From assembly GCF_002811875.1 (NCBI RefSeq), contig NZ_NPDZ01000009.1, forward strand, positions 1-64,000: a DNA stretch of 64,000 nucleotides. Direction: 5' to 3'. The notes beneath the pieces were generated by a model. The model did not search any database and had not been told where the DNA came from. It worked only from the letters and a program-made list of their open reading frames with translations. Below are positions 17,678 to 27,125 of the stretch, in pieces. The stretch's first letter is position 1. Each line of letters begins with the position of its first letter. The DNA comes from Leptospira perolatii. Its GTDB lineage: Bacteria; Spirochaetota; Leptospiria; Leptospirales; Leptospiraceae. Both the position numbers and the translations under genes were made by a program.

Positions 17678-18253
17678 TTGCAATGCATGTCGTGGACTGC
17701 ATCTATTGTTATATTATGTTTTTCGATTCCGATCTTTTGGAATTGTTCCAAGCCAAAGGCTAAGACAAATTCGGAGATTGAAAGGCTAAGACCCAAGAAG
17801 AAGGTAGATGATCGAGACAAGGATCCCGATCTCTCCAATCGAGAGTTCTTTGACGAGGACGCGGAAGGTAATGTTCTCAAGAAAAAAGAAGAACCTGTTT
17901 CGAGTCCAATTCCCAGTCTCAGAACTTTTGCCCAGAAAGGTGCAGGCTGCAAAAAGGGAAACTGCAGGAATGGAGAAGGAATCTACGTGTACGACTCCGG
18001 GGATGTATATTCCGGTAGATTCTCCGCCGAACAAAGAGAAGGCTGGGGAAGAATCGCATATTCGGACGGAGATTCCTTTGAAGGAAACTGGTCTGATGAT
18101 TTAAAATCTGGTCAGGGTAAATATGTATTCAGAGATGGGACGATCTTTTCGGGAATTTTTACAGGGGACGGAAATGGAAAAGGCAGCTACCGTAAAGGTG
18201 GACGCACCTTTTCGTGTAGATTGGAAAATCGTAAATTATTCTGTAAGCGTTGA
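17678..18253 (+). CDS. MORN-repeat lipoprotein
   Basis: The TTG at 17678 and the ATG at 17687 are both possible. AAGGA at 17662-17666 favours the TTG by spacing, while the ATG gives the cleaner signal (MSWTASIVILCFSIPIF then WNC lipobox). After a charged linker, at least three MORN repeats appear at about 105-175 (GEGIYVYDSGDVYSGRFS, GWGRIAYSDGDSFEGNW, GQGKYVFRDGTIFSGIF), with a weaker fourth. MORN repeats form beta-hairpin stacks that bind lipids or proteins. The cysteines near 95-100 and the C terminus may pair. Role unknown, probably envelope. Confidence 0.78.
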   Translation: MQCMSWTASIVILCFSIPIFWNCSKPKAKTNSEIERLRPKKKVDDRDKDPDLSNREFFDEDAEGNVLKKKEEPVSSPIPSLRTFAQKGAGCKKGNCRNGEGIYVYDSGDVYSGRFSAEQREGWGRIAYSDGDSFEGNWSDDLKSGQGKYVFRDGTIFSGIFTGDGNGKGSYRKGGRTFSCRLENRKLFCKR

Positions 18254-18333
18254 TTTAATAATCTTTTTTCGGTTCTGATGTCTTGCTTTTCTAAAGAATA
18301 GGAGTAGAATACGGAACCGAACGGAGGTGGCCT

Positions 18334-18762
18334 ATGGACAAATGGAACCACTGGCTAACGAACCACAAAGATTGGTGGATCGACCTGATCCGGATGTATC
18401 TAGGAGGAGTGCTCTTATACAAAGGGCTGGACTTCCTGGCCGACACGGATGCACTAATTCGTTTAATGGAATTGAATAATGCACCTATGGCTTCTACGCT
18501 TTTGGCGCATTATATTGTAATCGCACATATCTGCGGAGGTTTCCTGCTCTTTGCGGGTTTGCTCACGCGTTTTGCTGCGCTATTGCAAGTGCCTGTGTTA
18601 ATCGGCGCCGTGCTGTTTATCCATTCCAAAGAAGGATTCCTTGCCCCTGGCTCTAATCTTGCCTACGCATCAATGATATTGTTACTGCTCGTACATTTTT
18701 CATTGTATGGATCCGGAAGGATTTCAGCAGATTTCTACATAGAAACCCATCGAAGCGTTTAA
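18334..18762 (+). CDS. DoxX-family membrane protein
   Basis: 142 residues, four transmembrane helices, starting DLIRMYLGGVLLYKGLDFL, with HICGGFLLFAGLLTRFAALLQ in helix two to three, as in DoxX proteins (quinone or thiol related in some members). GGAGGT is 6 nt upstream of the ATG. It converges with the haem operon end (7-nt gap). Confidence 0.82.
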   Translation: MDKWNHWLTNHKDWWIDLIRMYLGGVLLYKGLDFLADTDALIRLMELNNAPMASTLLAHYIVIAHICGGFLLFAGLLTRFAALLQVPVLIGAVLFIHSKEGFLAPGSNLAYASMILLLLVHFSLYGSGRISADFYIETHRSV

Positions 18763-18769
18763 TCGCCGA

Positions 18770-19828
18770 TTATTCTCCCGAAAGGAGTTCTTTCCAGTCC
18801 ATCCTTTCGGGGACCCCGGGTTTCCTTTTCCCAAAAAATTGAACAATCATTTCACCCGTTGAATCGTACACTTCTACGGAATGAATCGGTCCGTCTTTGG
18901 ATGGTTTGATCACTTTCCAAACCTCGGAGATCTTATCCGATCTTAAATGCAAATTAAAGTCCGGATCCATCACGTTCCACCAAGATCCTATTACTTTGAT
19001 GTTTTGAACTGTGCCTGTATGAATCTGAATACATCCTGGATTGCCTACGAACGCCATAATCGGAACTTGCCTTTCCGCAGCCTTCTTTAGAATTCCCAGA
19101 ACAGACTCAGGAGCCGAGGGCACAGTGAACCTTCCTTCACCGATTTTCATAGACTGAATTCTTGATATGTTAAATTTTCTTAATAAAGGAAAAAATTCAT
19201 GTGAATCTTCCAGTTTGGACCAGGCTTCTAAAAAATCATTTCGATCCGAAGGATTGATCGGAGCTTCTTTTTTTGTTTCGCTTATCTGTTTCGAAATTTC
19301 GAAAGGAATTTTTTCGGAAGGGAGAAGGTGATCTCTCAGTCGTTTCCAATCGTCCAATTTGGATTCATCCTTCAAATATACTTTTTGGATCGCTGTTCCG
19401 AACTCGTCGAATATTTGGAAAGAATACAGTGTGGATCCGTTTTTTTCTTCCTCAACTGCAAATAAATACTTCCAAGACCTCAGAAAGATTCTTAGATCTA
19501 TATCCGGTCCAATGACAAGTGCAGTAGGTCCATCGATTTTCACATTCTCGAAATATCCCTGTCTTTCATGAACGCAAGAATCGTTTCGAGTCAGAGACAT
19601 GATCTTTCCCAAATGCTGAAACCCTTTTAGTAAATCTGTCCAGTTCGGAATTAGCCTAACCGAAAATGGAAAGCCTGGAATCCGATCGTGGCTACAAGAG
19701 TATAAAAGCTCCGCCTCACTGACATTCAATCTTTCAGCGCAATCCCTGATTCTAAGACTCGGATCTAGTTCCCGCAATTTTTTCCACTCATCTATTAACA
19801 AATCTTTATCCTTTGTGTTCGCTATCAT
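18770..19828 (-). CDS. hmuS: HmuS/HemS-family haem-handling protein
   Basis: A 352-residue cytoplasmic protein, the length of HemS proteins with two tandem repeat domains (about 20-165 and 195-345). The second copy contains the matching GNPGCIQIHTGTVQNIKV and VMDPDFNLHLR; the first has NDSCVHERQGYFENVK and VIGPDIDLRIFL. The His of the repeat binds haem in relatives. Family members bind imported haem and either carry or degrade it. Last gene of the operon; its ATG overlaps the HmuV stop as ATGA. Confidence 0.88.
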   Translation of the reverse strand: MIANTKDKDLLIDEWKKLRELDPSLRIRDCAERLNVSEAELLYSCSHDRIPGFPFSVRLIPNWTDLLKGFQHLGKIMSLTRNDSCVHERQGYFENVKIDGPTALVIGPDIDLRIFLRSWKYLFAVEEEKNGSTLYSFQIFDEFGTAIQKVYLKDESKLDDWKRLRDHLLPSEKIPFEISKQISETKKEAPINPSDRNDFLEAWSKLEDSHEFFPLLRKFNISRIQSMKIGEGRFTVPSAPESVLGILKKAAERQVPIMAFVGNPGCIQIHTGTVQNIKVIGSWWNVMDPDFNLHLRSDKISEVWKVIKPSKDGPIHSVEVYDSTGEMIVQFFGKRKPGVPERMDWKELLSGE

Positions 19829-20670
19829 CTTAACTTACCTTGGTTTAAAAATATACTCTCTTCACGATTCAAATTTTTCTTATATGTGCCTAATTGGATT
19901 AGATAACTGCCGATCCCGCCTGGAAAAGGGACCTTGAGAGTTTCTAGTTCGAAGTGACTCCGGATAAATTCTTCGTCCAGGACTTGCTCCGGAATACCGT
20001 CCGCACTTAGGTTACCGGATTTTAAAACTATAACACGGTTCGCGTAGCGGAGAGCCAGATTCAGATCGTGCAGAACGATCAAGACTCCTCTACCTCTTCT
20101 GGACAAGTCTACCGCCAATTCTAAAACGGAATGCTGTCGATTCGGATCTAGGTTTGCCCCCGGTTCGTCCAGAAAAACGTATTTTTCTACAAAAGGGAAA
20201 TCCGCGTCCTGAACCAAAATCCTCGCAAAATGAGATCGCTGTTTTTCTCCGCCCGAAATACTCGGAAAGGGAAGATGCCTCAGTTTGGAATCGATTTCAG
20301 TTTGATCGAGGGCCCATTCTACGACCGCGTCTTCTCTGGCCTTGGGTAAAAGCAGAGACGGCGAGGATCTTCCTAGTCTCACGACTTCTTCTACCAAATA
20401 AGGAAAGCCTAATGTACTTTCTTGAGAAAATACGGATCTTCTGGAGCTAAGTTCTTCCGGTTGGATTTTGTGGATCGAAGTTCCATCTAAAATGACAGAA
20501 CCTTTCGTGGGTTTTAAGCCGCCGCAAAGTATTTTCAGTAAAGTCGATTTTCCGGAGCCGTTTGGACCTAACAGAGCCAAGAGCTCTCCGGGAATAAGAC
20601 TCAGGCTGATATTATCCAGAATTTTTCGACCGTTTGATTCGTACGTAATATTCGAGGCGACTAATGCCAT
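19825..20670 (-). CDS. hmuV: Haem ABC transporter ATPase HmuV
   Basis: About 281 residues. The ATG at 20670 is preferred, since it overlaps the HmuU stop as TGATG; two GTG codons just upstream (20676, 20673) are possible alternatives. The Walker A (GPNGSGKST) lies at residues 35-43. The signature is SGGEKQR, the Walker B is YVFLDEP and the H-loop is VLHDLN. It drives haem uptake together with HmuU and HmuT. About 30 extra residues after the H-loop region form a C-terminal tail. Confidence 0.93.
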   Translation of the reverse strand: MALVASNITYESNGRKILDNISLSLIPGELLALLGPNGSGKSTLLKILCGGLKPTKGSVILDGTSIHKIQPEELSSRRSVFSQESTLGFPYLVEEVVRLGRSSPSLLLPKAREDAVVEWALDQTEIDSKLRHLPFPSISGGEKQRSHFARILVQDADFPFVEKYVFLDEPGANLDPNRQHSVLELAVDLSRRGRGVLIVLHDLNLALRYANRVIVLKSGNLSADGIPEQVLDEEFIRSHFELETLKVPFPGGIGSYLIQLGTYKKNLNREESIFLNQGKLR

Positions 20671-21791
20671 CACCACCGTCCTTTTTCTTTTCTTAATAAA
20701 TACAGGAAGTAAGGTCCTCCGATTGCACTTGTAATGATTCCGATTGGAATTTCTGCGGGAAAGATCAGGGTTCGGCTCAAAAGATCGGAAAGAGAAACCA
20801 GCACAGCACCGCCTAACAGGGAAAGTGGGAGCAATAATTTATGATCCGGGCCGCAAAATAGGCGAATGATATGAGGTACGACTAAGCCCACGAATCCGAT
20901 GTTTCCGCAAATGGAAACCGACACACCGACCAATAAGCTAATCGAGAATAAAGATATATTACGAATAAATGATGTTCTGAATCCTAAGTAAAATGAATCT
21001 TGCTCGCCTAAAGCCATCGCATTCAACCCTCTGCTAAGATAGGGCACAAAAAATGTGGTAGAAAGCAGGGAGGCAAAGAGCACAGATATGGAAAACGGAT
21101 TGGCGCCGGCCAAACTTCCCATTCTCCAAAATACAATCGCCCTAAGTTGGGAATCATCAGCGAGGTAGGATAGTAAACCGTTTGTCGCTTCGGCGGTCGC
21201 AGTGATCGCGACTCCTGTAAGGAGTACGAGTGCGGAGAATCGGTGTACGTCCTTTTTGGAAAGTGAATGTAGTAAGAATGTAGCTAAGAGAGCTCCGAGA
21301 AAAGCTGTAACTTGAAGTAGAAGGCTAGATTTTCCTTTCAGGTAATCCGGTAGAAAACTGAAAAAATGTTCTGAACCAAGGATCCAGATCGAAGCGGCTA
21401 GGGCGGCACCTGACCCGACTCCTAAAAAACCGGGATCCACTAGAGGATTCCGAAATACTCCTTGGGAGATTGCTCCTGCAAAGGCTAGGCTCGCGCCGAC
21501 CATCACTGAGAGCAAAAAGCGGGGGATTCTTAGATTCCAAAGGATGAAATTGATTCCTTCGTCCGAACTTTCCCATAAATTTCTCCAGAGTTCGATCGGG
21601 CTCAAATGAACCGATCCCAAACTGAAGGACGCGATTGATAAAAGAATTAGAAAAATAGAAAGTACTAATGCGATCGTTTTCCAATAACGCTTGCTTTTGG
21701 GCTCCGGATTTACCGATTTTGGCGGAGCCACTTTTGCAAGAAAGGAGATCAATTCGCCTTTAAGATTTGGGTTTGAAGGAGGTGCAATCAT
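20670..21791 (-). CDS. hmuU: Haem ABC transporter permease HmuU
   Basis: A 373-residue FecCD-family permease with about ten membrane helices. The typical motifs are present: LRIPRFLLSVMVGASLAFAGA, then QGVFRNPLVDPGFLGVGSGAALAA, then GNIGFVGLVVPHIIRL. The first ~35 residues are a soluble extension longer than in most relatives. Start overlaps the HmuT stop by ATGA. Confidence 0.93.
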   Translation of the reverse strand: MIAPPSNPNLKGELISFLAKVAPPKSVNPEPKSKRYWKTIALVLSIFLILLSIASFSLGSVHLSPIELWRNLWESSDEGINFILWNLRIPRFLLSVMVGASLAFAGAISQGVFRNPLVDPGFLGVGSGAALAASIWILGSEHFFSFLPDYLKGKSSLLLQVTAFLGALLATFLLHSLSKKDVHRFSALVLLTGVAITATAEATNGLLSYLADDSQLRAIVFWRMGSLAGANPFSISVLFASLLSTTFFVPYLSRGLNAMALGEQDSFYLGFRTSFIRNISLFSISLLVGVSVSICGNIGFVGLVVPHIIRLFCGPDHKLLLPLSLLGGAVLVSLSDLLSRTLIFPAEIPIGIITSAIGGPYFLYLLRKEKGRW

Positions 21792-22645
21792 TGTCGCCTT
21801 CCTTGAGAATCGAATTCCTTTCGCATCTCTTCCAAACCGTCTACGAATCTAGGTCCAAAACCTAATAAGACCAAATCATCTATTGAAAGAATTCTTCGGC
21901 TTTTTCCGGCTGGAGTCTGCAAAATCCCCGGAAGTTTCAAGAGGCCTTCTGCCCCTCCTAGACTTTCCAAGCCTCTTGTCGGAATGAGTAGAATATCTGG
22001 CTTTGCTTGGATCACTGCTTCCGGAGAAAGAGGTCTGAATCCTTTAAATTCAGTGATTGCATTCTTGCCGCCTGCGAGACGGATCATTTCATCAGCTGGA
22101 GTGTCATAGCCCGATACCTGGGCCAGATGCTGCCCTCTCGAATAAATGAAAATGACTCTCGGCTTTTCTTTGACTTTGCTTACTCGATCCGCAATTGATT
22201 TCGCTTTTAGTCTCAGTCGCTGAACCAATGCTTCGGCTTCTTTTTTTCTTTCGATCAAATCTCCGACTTTTAGAATCCTATCCAGCGCTGTAGGAATTCC
22301 TGGATCGGAAGGCAGGATTACGACTTTCAAACCAGCGGCCTTGATCTGTTCGATCGTTTCCGGAGGACCGGCTTCTTGACTTCCTAAAACTAAATCAGGT
22401 TTCAGCGAGAGTATTCCTTCGGCGGAGAGGGTTCTTTGGTAACCAATTTTAGGCAAAGATAAAGTGCTCTCAGGATAAACCGAGGAGCTATCGCATCCAA
22501 TTACAGATTCTCCAAGAGCAAAAACGATTTCTGTTAATGGTCCGTTTAAAGTGACAATACGGAGTTTGCTTTCTTTTGCCGACAAGGAAGAAGTGACTAT
22601 CAAAATTCCTAATATAGAAATCGAATTTACGAATCGTTTTTTCAT
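21788..22645 (-). CDS. hmuT: Periplasmic haem-binding protein HmuT
   Basis: 285 residues with an N-terminal signal (about 1-24, ending LSAKES) and a BtuF/FhuD-like fold. LRIVTLNGPLTEIVFALG, SLKPDLVLGSQEAG and RPLSPEAVIQAKPDILLIP match the two lobes. It delivers haem from the outer membrane receptor to HmuUV. The gene overlaps both neighbours. Confidence 0.9.
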   Translation of the reverse strand: MKKRFVNSISILGILIVTSSLSAKESKLRIVTLNGPLTEIVFALGESVIGCDSSSVYPESTLSLPKIGYQRTLSAEGILSLKPDLVLGSQEAGPPETIEQIKAAGLKVVILPSDPGIPTALDRILKVGDLIERKKEAEALVQRLRLKAKSIADRVSKVKEKPRVIFIYSRGQHLAQVSGYDTPADEMIRLAGGKNAITEFKGFRPLSPEAVIQAKPDILLIPTRGLESLGGAEGLLKLPGILQTPAGKSRRILSIDDLVLLGFGPRFVDGLEEMRKEFDSQGRRQ

Positions 22646-25113
22646 GTTTGTTGTCCCTTTATGAATTGATTTTCTTTAGAAGAATGCGCTGTAGGTGAGG
22701 AGACCTCATCCTGGAGAGAAAATTGGCCATCGATTCCGAAGTAATAAAACCTAGGTCTTTGTGGATTGTATCGTAAATCAAAAGTATCTAGGACGTTATC
22801 TACTCCGGCAAATAACTGAAAGTGGCCCAAGATTCTTTTGTAGATTCGAATGTTCAAGTTCGTGTGCGGATTCACCATCCTGAATCCGTAAGTGGGTTGT
22901 GTAGTACAAAAATATAAATTACGTTCTGCGCATGCGTTTTCTATAGAATCCGGAATCGATCCGAATAAGGATTGAATCGTTTTCTGTGCGTTTGCGGCAA
23001 ACACGGATTGCAAAATGGCAAGGTCGCCCGAAAATTCCGGGTCACACCAAAGTGGATTCTTGGTACAATAGAAAGGTTGCTTGCCGAAAATGATCGCAAA
23101 GAGAGACAAACCAGCTCCGCTTTTTTTGTGGTCTATCCTCAGATTCAAATTCCACCGATGGAAACCTCTTCCTTCCAGTGGCAACTTTGTGAGTAGGTCC
23201 TTGCTATCGGTAAACGTGTATCCGAAACCGGCGGAAACTATTTCCGACAAACGCATGTTTATCGAAGTTTCGATTCCTTGCGTAATCGCTCTTTGAAAAT
23301 TAGAAGATTTGTAAACTAGCAACCCTGAAGGATCTCGATTGGTGCTTGTCCTAAAACCGATTAGATTATCTACGTTGTTATGAAAGAGGTTTAGGCTAAA
23401 CCAAGCGTGTTTTCCGGCTTCGTATTCCAAACCTAGATTATAACTGCGCGATAGTTCTGGTTTTAGATCTGGATTTCCTGCGACCCTATATCCTACTCCA
23501 GGATTCAGAAAATTGAAATATAGGTCTTGAAAACTCGGAGCGCGATAACCTAAACCGGCCGCCGTCCGAATTTTGATACGATCCGTCAGATCATAACGAA
23601 CGGCCATCTTGGGAAGTAGTTCTCCTCCATAAATAGAATCGTGATCGTATCTTATTCCGGGAATGATTTGAACTCTAGGAGCGTTCGAAATTCTCCATTC
23701 ATCCTGTACGTAAAAGGCGTTTCTTTCTCGAAAAGCGTTTCCGTTCTTTGTGTCCGGCTTTCCTGAAGAAGGGCGAATATCTTCGGGGCAAATGTTCGGA
23801 AAATTCCTTTTGCAATCAGGTGCAATCCTTGCGGATGATAATTGATCTATTAAAGTCTCGGCTCCAATGGAAAGAACATGATTTTCTGAAATTTTTCGAT
23901 CAATTCTGGATCTGAATTCCGTAACTGCATTGTCAGTCCTTTCCTTCTTGTCCAGGTCGTCCGATTTGCGCTGATCGTAAGTGAACAGATCCTGAAACCT
24001 GGAATAGTTCAGATTTAAATTCAGGTTCCAATTTTTTGCAAACTCCCAGTCCGAGTTTAAGGCTCCCATAAAGTCATGGGTTCTGTTTCTTCTATCGAAA
24101 ACGGCTTTGGGCGGAGAGGCATCTACCGCTCCCTGGTCCAGATATCTGTAGTAAAATTGTCCGGTTAACGTTAGATTTTCGGAATATTTAAAAATTGTTT
24201 TATTAGAAACGTTTAAATCGTTAAATGCGCTTCCTGAAGTGGACTCTAACGGAGGAGAATACGGAATTTTTCTTGTCGCAATAAAATACTGCACCGATTT
24301 GGGCATATCCGTTGGGAAGGGGGAATAGGAAGAAGAGAGGCTTGCCTCCCTTCCGTTTCTGGGTCCTTGCGTGGCGTCGGGAGTTAGATCATAACCTTCG
24401 CCCCTGTGCCATCCAGATGTAAACTGAGTTGAGATTCTCTCTTTTCTAATGCCTACAGATCCGTAGTTTCTGTATTCCAAATACGGGCCGAAATAATTTT
24501 TTTCTCCACCACCTACTAACGAGCGGAATTCCGCCCGGAAGGGATCTTTCGCTTCTTTCGTAATTATATTAATGACACCGGCAATCGCATCCGAGCCGTA
24601 TAACGCAGATGACGCGCCTTTTACGATTTCAATCCTTTCGATGTCTTCCGCTTTGAATCTGGTTAGATCGATGGCACCTCCGAATCTTCCCGTAGTCCTT
24701 TGTCCATCCACAAGAATCAGTACGCTCTGAGACCCGAGCCCCTGCAGACGTATCGTTTCTCCTCTTTCTCCGGCTTGCGCAGGACGAACTTCTAAACCCG
24801 GCACGTTTCCTAAAGTATCCGAAACATCTCTAGCTCCCATCGCATCTATGTCTTTTCTCGTAATCACCTCTGTGGCGATTGTTGAATCCTTAAGAAGTCC
24901 GCGCCTCCTGGTTCCGGTCACAGTGATTTCGTTTTTCCAACCGTTTTCATTTTTACCGTTTGGATTTCTTGGATCTGCACCGCTACTTCCGTGTTTAGGA
25001 GGAATCGTTTCATCTGCCGTCAGAAATGTATGAAAAGGAAAAGGCAAGAGCAGTGCAAAGAATACAGCGTGCTTGCGGAGTAAGAATCGATTGCAAATCA
25101 CAATCTTCTCCAT
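22642..25113 (-). CDS. hmuR: TonB-dependent haem receptor
   Basis: An 823-residue outer membrane receptor. After a signal (about 15-33), the plug has NEITVTGTRR, a DIDAMGARDVSDTL segment and IEIVKGASSALYGSDAIAG. The barrel carries GYRAPSFQDLYFNF followed by a NPDLKPE segment, the FRAP/NPNL-type box of haem and haemoglobin receptors. Position inside an hmu operon supports haem. Its start overlaps the HmuY-like stop by 16 nt. Confidence 0.92.
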   Translation of the reverse strand: MEKIVICNRFLLRKHAVFFALLLPFPFHTFLTADETIPPKHGSSGADPRNPNGKNENGWKNEITVTGTRRRGLLKDSTIATEVITRKDIDAMGARDVSDTLGNVPGLEVRPAQAGERGETIRLQGLGSQSVLILVDGQRTTGRFGGAIDLTRFKAEDIERIEIVKGASSALYGSDAIAGVINIITKEAKDPFRAEFRSLVGGGEKNYFGPYLEYRNYGSVGIRKERISTQFTSGWHRGEGYDLTPDATQGPRNGREASLSSSYSPFPTDMPKSVQYFIATRKIPYSPPLESTSGSAFNDLNVSNKTIFKYSENLTLTGQFYYRYLDQGAVDASPPKAVFDRRNRTHDFMGALNSDWEFAKNWNLNLNLNYSRFQDLFTYDQRKSDDLDKKERTDNAVTEFRSRIDRKISENHVLSIGAETLIDQLSSARIAPDCKRNFPNICPEDIRPSSGKPDTKNGNAFRERNAFYVQDEWRISNAPRVQIIPGIRYDHDSIYGGELLPKMAVRYDLTDRIKIRTAAGLGYRAPSFQDLYFNFLNPGVGYRVAGNPDLKPELSRSYNLGLEYEAGKHAWFSLNLFHNNVDNLIGFRTSTNRDPSGLLVYKSSNFQRAITQGIETSINMRLSEIVSAGFGYTFTDSKDLLTKLPLEGRGFHRWNLNLRIDHKKSGAGLSLFAIIFGKQPFYCTKNPLWCDPEFSGDLAILQSVFAANAQKTIQSLFGSIPDSIENACAERNLYFCTTQPTYGFRMVNPHTNLNIRIYKRILGHFQLFAGVDNVLDTFDLRYNPQRPRFYYFGIDGQFSLQDEVSSPTAHSSKENQFIKGQQT

Positions 25114-25718
25114 CTAAAAGTAGGGTAACCGCTAGTACCGGCTTCGCTGTAATAGTCCCTCATTTGCAGAGAAAATAAATCTGCCCCATCACTCGATCTG
25201 ATGATATAAACATTTGATGTAGGAGTTAAGATATGAGTGCTTCCATTGTACGAGTACCAATCGGCCATGGAAGGACTTACATTTTCTGTGAGTGTTCCGG
25301 ACTGTCCTTGTTGCGATTGAGAGGAGTCCACTTGCACTGTGCATTCTGAACCGCTGAAGGTTTGATTCCAGTTGGTAGAGCCAGAGTCACAAGATCCCCC
25401 GTTCTTGGGTCCGCCGGTTCCGCTATTTGTTCCAATCCAAAATCTTTTGAACCTTAGGTCCCAATCTCCTGAATTAGAGGTTTTCAGTCCGCCAGCGTCC
25501 AGGCTTACATAAACCCAATCGGATTGAGACGCCGCATTTACTCTGGTCAAAAAGTAATCGGATTCGGAAACTGTAATCACTTCGCCTTGGGCTGAACCAC
25601 CGAATCCGTTGTCCATGAGCGCAATCATCAGAGAATCATCTCCGCTCGAAGCCGTGTCCAGGCCACAATTCAAAAAAGATAATATACAGAAAAAGAATAT
25701 TAAAAAAAAGTGCTTCAA
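25098..25718 (-). CDS. HmuY-like haem-binding lipoprotein
   Basis: 206 residues with a lipobox LSFLNC after a hydrophobic N terminus. The mature protein contains DWVYVSLDAGG, then SGDWDLRFKRFWIGTNSG, the signature of HmuY proteins, and ends FRWRRL. HmuY is a surface haem scavenger known best from Bacteroidetes, which passes haem to a TonB receptor (HmuR). The start is TTG (25716-25718) with GAGGTGAG upstream. Haem ligands (paired Met or His) were not located. Confidence 0.8.
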   Translation of the reverse strand: MKHFFLIFFFCILSFLNCGLDTASSGDDSLMIALMDNGFGGSAQGEVITVSESDYFLTRVNAASQSDWVYVSLDAGGLKTSNSGDWDLRFKRFWIGTNSGTGGPKNGGSCDSGSTNWNQTFSGSECTVQVDSSQSQQGQSGTLTENVSPSMADWYSYNGSTHILTPTSNVYIIRSSDGADLFSLQMRDYYSEAGTSGYPTFRWRRL

Positions 25719-25819
25719 TTTGTCTCACCTCGCTTCAAGGCAATGAGCTTAATTAGATGGTTTTTCGGCGAACTGATGGAGTTTCTTCCTTACTTCACTT
25801 CGTCGAAAGTACTGGAATA

Positions 25820-26518
25820 TTATAAAACTGGAATGGATGAAACTACCGCTTTGACGAGGGTCCCGCCGGCGCTTCCCCGTTTTACGTACGCATTTCGCGT
25901 ATTGAGCGGGTTTGCGTTGGGCCAATCGCTTTTATCCAAGATCGAGGTGGATGCCTTAAGTGTGCTCCTTTGCAAACAATCGGCTCCATTGATTCCTGTT
26001 GCCCAGATGGTAACTCTCGGAGGGGTGTTTTCGGAAACATCCACGCAAACTGTGGATGGTATGCTTGCAAAAGAATCAAAGGTAGTTGTCGTATTTACGT
26101 TGTTATTGTCCCCGTAATTGGCGTAAGACTGTGGTGGAATCGGACTCGGGCCACATCCTGAAGGGCAACCGTGGTAGAGCGTAAATCTAAATTCACCCTG
26201 AGTAGGAGTTGGAGCTGTGGTCCCAGTGAGTCCGCTGGCCAAACCTAGATAAAAATAAACCGTAAAGTGGCTCGCGGTTGTGCGAATTCCTTCCAAACGG
26301 TAGTGTTTCCCAGTGCCTGCTTGCGGTTGGCAAAGCGGCTGGATTTGGGCCGAGCTGTCGTCAAAAAGAGTTTCGCATTCTGTGGTGGGTGTTCCTTCCA
26401 AAAAGCTGGCTAGTGCTAATGTAGCGGAGTCTGGCTTATCCGGAGTTCCTGATTCGAAACAAGCTAAGCTCTGAAGTAAGAAAACTGCAGGAATAAGGAA
26501 AGAAACTGTTCTGGTCAT
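25820..26518 (-). CDS. Lipoprotein opening the haem operon, unknown function
   Basis: 232 residues, with a signal ending SLACFES (lipobox LAC). The mature part has about six further cysteines (TTECET, PLCQPQ, HGCPSGCGPSP, STVCVDV, DCLQRS), a Thr/Pro stretch, and beta-like segments. AGGAT lies ~8 nt before the ATG. It is the first gene of the operon, 101 nt before the HmuY-like gene, so it is probably a second surface partner in haem capture. I know no named family. Confidence 0.65.
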   Translation of the reverse strand: MTRTVSFLIPAVFLLQSLACFESGTPDKPDSATLALASFLEGTPTTECETLFDDSSAQIQPLCQPQAGTGKHYRLEGIRTTASHFTVYFYLGLASGLTGTTAPTPTQGEFRFTLYHGCPSGCGPSPIPPQSYANYGDNNNVNTTTTFDSFASIPSTVCVDVSENTPPRVTIWATGINGADCLQRSTLKASTSILDKSDWPNANPLNTRNAYVKRGSAGGTLVKAVVSSIPVL

Positions 26519-26550
26519 TTTGGTATCCTAATGCAAATAAATTCTCAATA

Positions 26551-26581
26551 TTTGGGTGATTGCCTTGGCAACTTCACCAAA
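26551..26581. promoter_or_regulatory. Inverted repeat upstream of haem operon
   Basis: A GGTGA-TTGCC arm pairs with GGCAA-(CT)-TCACC around TT, flanked by TTTG/CAAA. Located 33-63 nt upstream of the first gene's ATG, at promoter distance. Candidate operator. Confidence 0.45.
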
Positions 26582-26608
26582 TGAGTCTGGATCTCACTTA
26601 GGATTTAA

Positions 26609-26636
26609 TCTCATTTTTTGTCAATTGAAAATGAGA
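26609..26636. promoter_or_regulatory. TCTCATTTT-N10-AAAATGAGA palindrome, candidate iron/haem regulator site
   Basis: Perfect 9-bp arms around a 10-nt partly symmetric spacer, 91-118 nt upstream of the operon's first ATG. AT-rich dimeric sites of this type would suit a Fur/PerR-family regulator, which in Leptospira are known to control haem genes; the exact site motif is not known to me. Confidence 0.45.
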
Positions 26637-27125
26637 CCTGGAATCAAAATCATGATAAAATGCGAACAATCCATCTCACGAGCCACCTAACGAGTGAAAC
26701 GAAAGTGGCTTTCATCGTAGTACTTCCTGCAATCTAGGATCTATCTCAAGAAATCGTGAAGCTTACCTGCATTCCAAAAATTACCCTGATCATAAGAACC
26801 ACAGCTTCTCTGAAACCGGCTTTCGTTTTGAATCTTTTCGGTGCTGGTCCTTTCGAAAACAAATTATAATTCTATGATGAAGTAACTTTGATTCATTCAC
26901 GCATCTCGATAAAGATAGCTAATTCAATACAGGAACTTATGGCAGAATTTTAAATGATTCTAAGGTTACTTGAAGCACACAGTGGGCACTGATAATTATC
27001 TTGTGTTGAAAAACATAGATTTGCAGAAAAGGGTTGGACTGAGGTACTCGCCTAGGTTAAAACTATGGAGCCATTTGATTCCGAATCGGGATACGATGTC
27101 AGTTTTTTTAAAAGGGGGACAGCTT

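Larger units (their letters stand above)
26519..27125. other. 607-nt divergent regulatory region of haem operon and attachment protein
   Basis: No gene supported. It contains the palindromes at 26551-26581 and 26609-26636, an AGCCAC...GTGGCT inverted repeat near 26681-26715, and a 10-bp GATAATTATC palindrome at 26991-27000. An in-frame upstream extension of the next gene (from 26970) is not convincing. Confidence 0.5.

Noticed and set aside
26970..27125. Upstream extension of the host-attachment-type frame
   Set aside because: The strong GGGGG site and family start point to 27126; the extension shows no family features.
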